Assembly (NCBI GenBank): GCA_031553435.1
Contig: JAVBLQ010000039.1
Coordinates: forward strand, 1 to 18,906
Source: JAVBLQ01 sp031553435
GTDB lineage: Bacteria > Bacteroidota > Bacteroidia > Bacteroidales > Azobacteroidaceae
DNA: 18,906 bases
Reading direction: 5' to 3'
Below the pieces are notes generated by a model. The model had not been told where the DNA came from. It ran no database searches and worked only from the letters and a program-made list of their open reading frames with translations. This document shows, one piece after another, positions 9,021 to 15,505 of this stretch (position 1 is the stretch's first letter; the number at the start of each line of letters is the position of its first letter). The position numbers were made by a program, and so were the translations under genes.

Positions 9021-11531
9021 ATGAAAAGAATCTTATACTTTATCCTGTTGGCAGCGACAATAACAGGATGTAAAGAAAAAGAAACAGAAGTTTACAAAGT
9101 AACAAGCAACCTGCGAGCTCCTGCCTATCCGCTGATTACCATTGATCCTTACACTAGCGGATGGTCATTTGCCGACCGTTTGTATGAAACTTCAGTTACA
9201 CACTGGACGGGTAAAAATTTCCCATTAATAGGAGCTATTCGCGTAGATGGAAATGTGTATCGCTTCATGGGAGCCGAAGATGTTCAGACCGCTGCCGTTG
9301 TTAAAACTTCAGAGGAAAGTGAATGGAACGGAAAATATGTATTTCTAAAACCGGTAGCCGGCTGGGAAGCTCCTGATTTCAACGATACACAATGGAAATC
9401 CGGTCCTGCAGCTTTCGGAACTACAGAAAACGAAGCTACTGCTAAAACCAACTGGACTACCGAACACATTTGGGTAAGACGAGAAGCTACATTAGAAGAA
9501 GACCTGACGGGAAAAACTGTTTTTCTGGAATATTCCCACGATGACGATGTCGAAATCTACATCAATGGTATTGAAGTTGTCAATACCGGTAATGACTGTA
9601 AAAAGAATGTAAGAAAAAAACTTCCTGCGGAAGTTGTTCAGACATTGAAAAAAGGCAAAAATGTGATTGCCGCTCATTGCTGGAACCGCGTCGGAAACGC
9701 ATTATTGGATTTCGGGCTTTGTGTTGAATTACCTGTGCAACAAAGTTTAAAAGAAACAGCCGTCCAGAAATCAGCAGAAGTATTACCTACCCGAACCATT
9801 TATACCTTCACTTGCGGAAATGTTGATTTAATGCTTACATTCACAGCTCCATTATTGATGGATAATCTGGATTTATTATCCCGTCCTGTAAATTACATTT
9901 CATATGAAGTAAATTCTAACGATGGAAAAGAACATGACGTGGAAGTTTATCTGGAAGCCGGTACTGCCTGGGCGTTAGACAAATTCAATCAGGAAAGCCA
10001 AAGCGAAGTTTTTGAGAAAAACAATCTCTTATTCCTGAAAACCGGAAGTAAGTCTCAGAATATCTTAGGAAAAAAAGGCGATGACGTTCGTATTGACTGG
10101 GGATATTTCTATCTGGCTGCTGATAAAGGCAATACAATGTTTGCAACAGGAGATAACTACGCAATGCGTTCATCTTTCTCCATAAATGGAAAATTGCAAA
10201 AAGAAACAACTCCCGCTGTTAATGGACAAAATAATTTAGCACTGGCACGTTCTCTGGGAAAAGTAAATAAACCGGTAGAAGGATACTTTATGCTTGGTTA
10301 CGATGATATCTATTCCGTTCAATATTTTGAACAAAATCTTCGTCCATACTGGAACCGCAAAGAAGACAAAGACATTTTTTCCATGTTTGAATTGGCAAAA
10401 AAAGAATACGATCAATTAAGAACTGCCTGCAAAAAACTGGATATGGAAATCATGCAAAAAGCAACAAAAGTTGGAGGAAAAGAATATGCCGAACTTTGTG
10501 CATTAGCATATCGGCAGTCAATTTCAGCCCATAAATTGATGGAAGCGCCAAACGGAGAACTCTTTTTCCCCTCGAAAGAAAATTTCAGCAACGGATCTAT
10601 CGGAACTGTAGATTTATCTTATCCTTCTGCTCCATTATTCCTGCTATATAATCCGGAACTCGCAAAAGGATTAATCAACCATATTTTCTATTACAGCGAA
10701 AGCGGAAAATGGACTAAACCATTCGCAGCGCACGATATAGGAACTTATCCGATAGCCAACGGACAAACTTACGGAGGCGACATGCCAATAGAAGAATCAG
10801 GTAACATTCTGATCATGACTGCTGCAATCGCCACCATGGAAGGAAATGCGGAATATGCACAAAAACACTGGGAAACATTGACTATATGGACTGATTATCT
10901 GGTAGAAAACGGGTTAGATCCTGAAAACCAATTATGTACAGACGATTTTGCCGGACATTTTGCCCATAATACGAATTTATCCATCAAAGCAATTCTTGGA
11001 ATCGCTTCATATGGACGTTTGGCTGATATGCTTGACAAAAATGATGTTGCCCAAAAATATACAGACATAGCAAGAGAAATGGCCAACAAATGGGTAACAA
11101 TGGCTGATGACGGCGATCATTACAGACTAACATTCGACCAGCCGGGAACCTGGAGCCTGAAATACAATCTGGTTTGGGATAAACTGATGCAAATGAATAT
11201 TTTCCCCAAAGGTATCGTTGAAAAAGAAATTCCTTATTATCTGACCAAAGAAAATAAATATGGAGTACCTTTGGATAATCGCGAAACATATACCAAAGCG
11301 GATTGGATCATTTGGACTGCAACACTGGCCTCAGACACAACCACTTTTCAACGATTCATTTCTCCTTTGTATAAATTCATGAACGAAACAACCACCCGCG
11401 TTCCGATGACTGACTGGTATTGGACGGACAAACCCGAACAACGTGGATTCCAGGCTCGTTCCGTCGTAGGAGGTTATTTTATCAAAATGATGGAAGATAA
11501 ATTGATCAATAAAAAGACTACATCAAAATGA
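9021..11531 (+). CDS. GtaA/DUF4965-type lipoprotein with inserted sugar-binding-like domain
   Basis: 836-aa lipoprotein (MKRILYFILLAATITGC, Cys17). Residues 31-90 match the DUF4964 start seen in GtaA-like proteins (LRAPAYPLITIDPYTSGWSF...HWTGK...IRVDGNVYRFMG). Residues about 98-237 are an extra beta-sandwich like the N-terminal domain of GH2 enzymes (GWEAPDFNDTQWKSG, WVRREATL, INGIEVVNTG, GKNVIAAHCWN). The DUF5127-like part follows (about 255-480). The C-terminal DUF4965/DUF1793 helical region has conserved acidic motifs AHDIGTYP, MPIEESGN (589-596), CTDDFAGHFAHN (639-650) and DNRETYTKADW. The family name comes from a fungal glutaminase, but (alpha/alpha)6 helical content and PUL placement make a glycosidase role plausible here. 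Its stop overlaps the GH92 start (ATGA), so the two are translationally coupled. Confidence 0.82.
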   Translation: MKRILYFILLAATITGCKEKETEVYKVTSNLRAPAYPLITIDPYTSGWSFADRLYETSVTHWTGKNFPLIGAIRVDGNVYRFMGAEDVQTAAVVKTSEESEWNGKYVFLKPVAGWEAPDFNDTQWKSGPAAFGTTENEATAKTNWTTEHIWVRREATLEEDLTGKTVFLEYSHDDDVEIYINGIEVVNTGNDCKKNVRKKLPAEVVQTLKKGKNVIAAHCWNRVGNALLDFGLCVELPVQQSLKETAVQKSAEVLPTRTIYTFTCGNVDLMLTFTAPLLMDNLDLLSRPVNYISYEVNSNDGKEHDVEVYLEAGTAWALDKFNQESQSEVFEKNNLLFLKTGSKSQNILGKKGDDVRIDWGYFYLAADKGNTMFATGDNYAMRSSFSINGKLQKETTPAVNGQNNLALARSLGKVNKPVEGYFMLGYDDIYSVQYFEQNLRPYWNRKEDKDIFSMFELAKKEYDQLRTACKKLDMEIMQKATKVGGKEYAELCALAYRQSISAHKLMEAPNGELFFPSKENFSNGSIGTVDLSYPSAPLFLLYNPELAKGLINHIFYYSESGKWTKPFAAHDIGTYPIANGQTYGGDMPIEESGNILIMTAAIATMEGNAEYAQKHWETLTIWTDYLVENGLDPENQLCTDDFAGHFAHNTNLSIKAILGIASYGRLADMLDKNDVAQKYTDIAREMANKWVTMADDGDHYRLTFDQPGTWSLKYNLVWDKLMQMNIFPKGIVEKEIPYYLTKENKYGVPLDNRETYTKADWIIWTATLASDTTTFQRFISPLYKFMNETTTRVPMTDWYWTDKPEQRGFQARSVVGGYFIKMMEDKLINKKTTSK

Positions 11532-13816
11532 AAAAGATTCTTTTATTTTCTCTCCTGAGTATATTTATCATTCAGGCAAACGCGATCGAAGATCCGGTAA
11601 GATATGTCAGTCCCAGGATGGGAACGCAATCCAACCGGGATCTGTCAACCGGGAATCTGTATCCGGCAACCGCCCGGCCCTGGGGAATGAACTGTTGGAC
11701 ACCCCAAATGAACGACATGGGCAACGGATGGACTTACTGCTACGGAGGTTTATATCCCAATGGTAAATTCGAACAGAAAATCAGGGGATTCAAACAAACC
11801 CACCAACCCAGCCCGTGGATGAATGATTACGGACAATTCTCAATCATGCCCGTTACCGGAAAAAAAGTTTTCAATGAAAGAGAAAGAGCCAGTTGGTTTT
11901 CTCATAAAGCAGAAACTTCAACTCCATATTACTATAGCACATATCTGGCAGATTACGATATCGTCGCTGAAATGGCGCCCACAGACCGGGCTTGCTCTTT
12001 CCGTTTTACCTATCCGGAAACAGATAAAGCATATTTAGTCATCGATGCTTTCGACAAAGGTTCTTACATTAAAGTCATTCCGGAAGAAAATAAAATTATC
12101 GGATATTCAACTAAAAATACAGGCGGAGTTCCTGATAATTTTAAGAATTATTTCATTATTCAATTCGAAAAACCTTTCGTGGATGCAGAAATATATGTTA
12201 ACGGCACGTCGGTTTCAGGAAGGGAAAAACAAGACAATCATGTAGGCGCCATTATCAGTTTCAAAACCGGATATAAAGAAAAAGTGAACATAAAAGTAGC
12301 TTCCTCTTTCATCAGCTTTGAGCAGGCACAATTGAATTTAAAAGAATTGAAAAATAATTCGATAGAAAAAATTGCAGAAGAAGGTAAAACAGCCTGGAAC
12401 AAAGAACTCGGCAAAATCGAAGTAAAAGGAGACGATATCCATCAATATGAAACATTTTACACCTGTTTGTATCGTTCCTTACTTTTTCCGCGGAAATTCT
12501 TTGAAATAGACAAACAGGGAAATATCGTACACTACAGTCCGTACAATGGACAAGTACTACTTGGATATATGTTTACCGATACAGGTTTCTGGGATACTTT
12601 CCGCTGCCTCTTCCCATTGTTGAACCTGCTTTATCCTGAAGTCAACGCACAAATTCAGGAAGGATTGATCAATACCTACAAAGAAAGTAATTTCTTTCCC
12701 GAATGGGCAAGTCCGGGTCACAGGCCATGTATGGTAGGCAATAACTCAGCTTCCGTATTGGCCGATGCACTTTTGCAAGGCATCAAAGTACAGGATACAA
12801 AAGCTTTGTGGGAAGGCTTGGTCTACACAGCCAATCATGTGCATCCCACAGTTTCCTCTACAGGAAGAATCGGTTACGAATATTACAACAAGTTGGGCTA
12901 TGTACCCTGTGATGTAAACATCAAAGAGAGCGCCGCCCGCACGTTGGAATATGCTTATGATGACTGGTGCATCTATCAGGTAGGAAGAGCATTGAACCGT
13001 CCGAAAAAAGAAATCGAGGTATATGCAAAAAGAAGTCAAAACTATAAAAACCTCTTCCGGAAAGATTACAATCTGATGTGCGGACGGAAACAAAACGGAG
13101 ATTTCAACGATCCTTTCAGCCCGTTCAAATGGGGAGGAGATTTTACAGAGGGAAATGCTTTGCATTATACATGGTCGGTTTTCCATGATCCTCAGGGATT
13201 AGTTGATTTAATGGGAGGAAAAGAAAAATTCAATCAAATGATGGATACGGTTTTCGCTTTACCGCCAATTTTTGACGATAGCTATTATGGAAGTACTATC
13301 CACGAAATACGCGAAATGCAAATCATGAACATGGGCAATTATGCCCACGGAAACCAGCCTATCCAACACATGATTTACCTGTACAATTATTCCGGACAAC
13401 CCTGGAAAGCGCAATACCTCCTGCGTCAGGTAATGGATAAGCTCTATTCTCCTACCCCCGACGGTTATTGTGGAGATGAAGACAACGGACAAACCTCTGC
13501 CTGGTATATCTTCTCCGCATTAGGATTTTATCCTGTCTGCCCGGGAAGTGGCCAATACGTTATTGGATCCCCCCTGTTTCAGGAAGCTATTTTACACCTG
13601 GACAACGGGAACAAAATAGTTATCAATACTCAAAGTAACAACTCAGCCAATGTTTATGTTGACGAAATCAAAGTAGATAACCAATCATACGGCAAAAACT
13701 ATTTTGAAATAGACAAACTGAAAAAAGGAACCGTTATTGATTTCAGAATGAGCGATAAACCGAATAAGCAACGAGGCACGAACGCAAGCGATTTTCCATA
13801 TTCTTTTTCAAAATAA
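11528..13816 (+). CDS. GH92 family exo-acting alpha-mannosidase
   Basis: Ca2+-dependent inverting exo-alpha-mannosidase that trims mannan or N-glycan side chains. 762 aa with a Sec signal (MKKILLFSLLSIFIIQANA), so probably periplasmic. GH92 marks in order: GTQSNRDLSTGNLYPATARPWG; IRGFKQTHQPSPWMNDYG (85-102); FWDTFR (354-359); AARTLEYAYDDW (469-480); DFTEGNALHYTW (538-549), with Glu541 the expected general acid; and GDEDNGQTSAWYIFSALGFYPV (649-670), whose acidic residues fit the catalytic base and metal region. The position-607 motif is HGNQPIQH, not the HE-containing form linked to alpha-1,2 specificity in B. thetaiotaomicron enzymes, so another linkage may be favoured. It overlaps the upstream gene by 4 nt. 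The GH125 gene follows after a palindrome. Confidence 0.95.
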   Translation: MKKILLFSLLSIFIIQANAIEDPVRYVSPRMGTQSNRDLSTGNLYPATARPWGMNCWTPQMNDMGNGWTYCYGGLYPNGKFEQKIRGFKQTHQPSPWMNDYGQFSIMPVTGKKVFNERERASWFSHKAETSTPYYYSTYLADYDIVAEMAPTDRACSFRFTYPETDKAYLVIDAFDKGSYIKVIPEENKIIGYSTKNTGGVPDNFKNYFIIQFEKPFVDAEIYVNGTSVSGREKQDNHVGAIISFKTGYKEKVNIKVASSFISFEQAQLNLKELKNNSIEKIAEEGKTAWNKELGKIEVKGDDIHQYETFYTCLYRSLLFPRKFFEIDKQGNIVHYSPYNGQVLLGYMFTDTGFWDTFRCLFPLLNLLYPEVNAQIQEGLINTYKESNFFPEWASPGHRPCMVGNNSASVLADALLQGIKVQDTKALWEGLVYTANHVHPTVSSTGRIGYEYYNKLGYVPCDVNIKESAARTLEYAYDDWCIYQVGRALNRPKKEIEVYAKRSQNYKNLFRKDYNLMCGRKQNGDFNDPFSPFKWGGDFTEGNALHYTWSVFHDPQGLVDLMGGKEKFNQMMDTVFALPPIFDDSYYGSTIHEIREMQIMNMGNYAHGNQPIQHMIYLYNYSGQPWKAQYLLRQVMDKLYSPTPDGYCGDEDNGQTSAWYIFSALGFYPVCPGSGQYVIGSPLFQEAILHLDNGNKIVINTQSNNSANVYVDEIKVDNQSYGKNYFEIDKLKKGTVIDFRMSDKPNKQRGTNASDFPYSFSK

Positions 13817-13824
13817 AATAAAAG

Positions 13825-13923
13825 GGTGCACGGTACAGGGTGCACGGTGCACGAATTCTTACACCTGATATATACTATATTTGATAAACCGACCGTGCAC
13901 CCTGCACCATGCACCTTTGCACC
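13825..13923. repeat. Intergenic palindrome built from 7-nt words (GGTGCAC type)
   Basis: The left arm is four consecutive heptamers of form GGTRCAS (13825-13852). The right arm (13893-13923) carries the same word inverted, with GGTGCA units spaced 7, 7 and 8 nt apart. Bases 13825-13847 pair with 13893-13915 at 21 of 23 positions, around a 45-nt AT-rich loop. It starts 8 nt after the GH92 stop and ends 14 nt before the GH125 start. An open frame from TTG 13881 crosses the right arm; I treat that extension as spurious. Confidence 0.88.
13876..13883 (+). promoter_or_regulatory. Possible -7 promoter element within the palindrome loop
   Basis: TATATTTG matches the Bacteroides -7 consensus TAnnTTTG exactly and is identical to the one before the regulator gene, including the preceding C. 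No TTTG lies 19-21 nt upstream, so the -33 half is missing. It could give the GH125 gene its own weak promoter, or be chance in an AT-rich loop. Confidence 0.3.
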
Positions 13924-13937
13924 AAAAAAATTATAAT

Positions 13938-15383
13938 ATGACAACTCGAAGAGATTTTTTAAAGAAAGGAAGCCTGGGATTGGCGGCCATGGCTGTCGGC
14001 AGCGGAGGAAACCTCTTTTCCAAAGGAACAACTTCAATTGCAGACAAATATATTTCCAAACGTCCGGAACTGGCCAAACGTCATTTCACTTCCAAAGCAG
14101 TAGAAGAAACGATTGTCCGGATCAAAAAACAATTGAAAGATCCCAAACTTGCCTGGATGTTTGAAAATTGTTTTCCTAATACATTAGATACAACCGTTAA
14201 TTTCAGAACGATTGATAATCGGCCGGATACTTTCGTCTATACCGGTGATATCCATGCCATGTGGCTGCGGGATTCTGCGGCACAAGTCTGGCCATATCTT
14301 TCACTGATGAAGAAAGATGAACCCTTGCGCATGTTGATTGCCGGGGTAGTAAACAGACACACCCAATGTATTCTATTTGATCCTTACGCTAACGCATTCA
14401 ACGATGGACCGACTGGAGGCGAATGGATGTCTGATTTAACCGACATGAAGCCCGAACTTCACGAACGCAAGTGGGAAATTGATTCCCTTTGTTACACTGT
14501 ACGCCTGGCATATCATTACTGGAAAATTTCCGGCGATACTTCCGTATTTTCTTCCGATTGGAGAAAAGCAGCGGCATTGATCGTAAAAACATTCAAAGAG
14601 CAACAAAGGAAAGACAATGTAGGTCCTTATAAATTCCAACGGAAAACAGAACGACAACTCGATACTTTATCCAACAACGGACTGGGAAATCCTGTTAAAG
14701 GAGTAGGGCTGATTGTTTCTTCCTTCCGCCCGTCGGATGACGCCTCCACTTACGGTTTTCTGATTCCTTCCAACTGGTTTGCAGTAACTTCTTTGGAACA
14801 ATTGGCAGAAATCTCAAACAAAGTAACAGGCGATTCTTCTTTTGCCTCAGAATGCACATCTCTGGCCAATGAAGTCCGCAAAGCTATCGAAAAATATGCC
14901 ATAGCCGAACATCTTGATTACGGAAAAGTCTATGCTTTTGAAGTCGACGGGTATGGAAATCAATTGTTTATGGACGATGCCAATGTCCCGAGCTTATTGG
15001 CATTACCCTATTTGGGATGCTTGGATGCGAAAGATAGCATTTATCAAAACACCCGTAAATTTATCTGGAGCAACGACAATCCTTACTTTTTCAAAGGTAA
15101 AGCCGGAGAAGGAATCGGAGGCCCGCATATCGGATATGATATGATCTGGCCGATGAGCATCATCATGAAAGCCATGACAAGTTCAGTTGATGAAGAAATC
15201 CAGACCTGCGTACGCATGCTGCGCGACACCGATGCCAGTACAGGCTTCATGCACGAATCTTTCAACAAAGACGATGCATCGAACTTTACGCGTTCCTGGT
15301 TTGCCTGGGTAAACACCCTGTTTGGTGAACTAATCCTGAAATTGGTTGACGAAGGAAAAACATATATTTTGAACAATTTGTGA
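13938..15383 (+). CDS. GH125 exo-alpha-1,6-mannosidase
   Basis: Inverting exo-enzyme that removes alpha-1,6-linked mannose from debranched mannan backbones, complementing GH76 and GH92. From ATG 13938 the protein has 481 aa. It starts MTTRRDFLKKGSLGLAAMAV, a twin-arginine-like signal, which is the main reason to reject the TTG at 13881. Family motifs: YTGDIHAMWLRDSAAQVWPYL (101-121), KWEIDSLCY (178-186, Asp182), MDDANVPSLLALPYLG, GIGGPHIGYDMIWPM and FMHESFNKDD...FTRSWFAWVNTLFGEL (HESF Glu440 is a candidate base). The length fits the family and no break is visible. It is probably co-transcribed with GH92 across a 121-nt gap holding a palindrome, and the regulator gene follows. Confidence 0.95.
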   Translation: MTTRRDFLKKGSLGLAAMAVGSGGNLFSKGTTSIADKYISKRPELAKRHFTSKAVEETIVRIKKQLKDPKLAWMFENCFPNTLDTTVNFRTIDNRPDTFVYTGDIHAMWLRDSAAQVWPYLSLMKKDEPLRMLIAGVVNRHTQCILFDPYANAFNDGPTGGEWMSDLTDMKPELHERKWEIDSLCYTVRLAYHYWKISGDTSVFSSDWRKAAALIVKTFKEQQRKDNVGPYKFQRKTERQLDTLSNNGLGNPVKGVGLIVSSFRPSDDASTYGFLIPSNWFAVTSLEQLAEISNKVTGDSSFASECTSLANEVRKAIEKYAIAEHLDYGKVYAFEVDGYGNQLFMDDANVPSLLALPYLGCLDAKDSIYQNTRKFIWSNDNPYFFKGKAGEGIGGPHIGYDMIWPMSIIMKAMTSSVDEEIQTCVRMLRDTDASTGFMHESFNKDDASNFTRSWFAWVNTLFGELILKLVDEGKTYILNNL

Positions 15384-15409
15384 TATTTTTCTTTTTTTAT
15401 CTATATTTG
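15377..15409 (+). promoter_or_regulatory. Promoter of the Kelch/SARP-like regulator gene
   Basis: TTTG at 15377-15380 and TATATTTG at 15402-15409 are 21 nt apart. This matches the Bacteroides consensus (TTTG, 19-21 nt, TAnnTTTG) recognised by the primary sigma factor. The -33 half overlaps the end of the GH125 gene, whose stop is 15381-15383. Transcription would start near 15416, giving a leader of about 90 nt before ATG 15506. Confidence 0.7.
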
Positions 15410-15422
15410 TTAGACTTTAAAG

Positions 15423-15470
15423 AGTGTCTTAAAGGTCTTATATCTGATAAGAGGATGCTTTTAAGACACT
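15423..15470 (+). promoter_or_regulatory. Perfect inverted repeat in the regulator leader, possible operator or terminator
   Basis: AGTGTCTTAAA (15423-15433) is the exact reverse complement of TTTAAGACACT (15460-15470); one G-T and one G-C pair extend the stem inward. A nested stem pairs TCTTAT (15436-15441) with ATAAGA (15447-15452). Seen as half-sites, GTCTTA occurs at 15426 and 15435, and its inverse TAAGAG/TAAGAC at 15448 and 15462. The repeat sits just after the predicted transcription start. It could be an autoregulatory operator, or the terminator of the upstream GH125 transcript; no T-run follows it. Confidence 0.55.
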
Positions 15471-15505
15471 TGATTAAAATACTATTGGAATAAATCACAA
15501 GAAAA

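Noticed and set aside
12746..13186. Minus-strand 146-codon frame inside GH92
   Set aside because: Lies wholly within a conserved enzyme gene on the other strand; Cys/Ile/Ser-rich shadow translation.
13881..13937. N-terminal extension of the GH125 gene from a TTG codon
   Set aside because: It translates the palindrome arm, precedes a clean signal peptide starting at ATG 13938, and has no family resemblance.
13699..14037. Minus-strand 112-codon frame across the GH92 end and the palindrome
   Set aside because: It overlaps two well-supported genes and its translation is low-complexity antisense with no recognisable domain.
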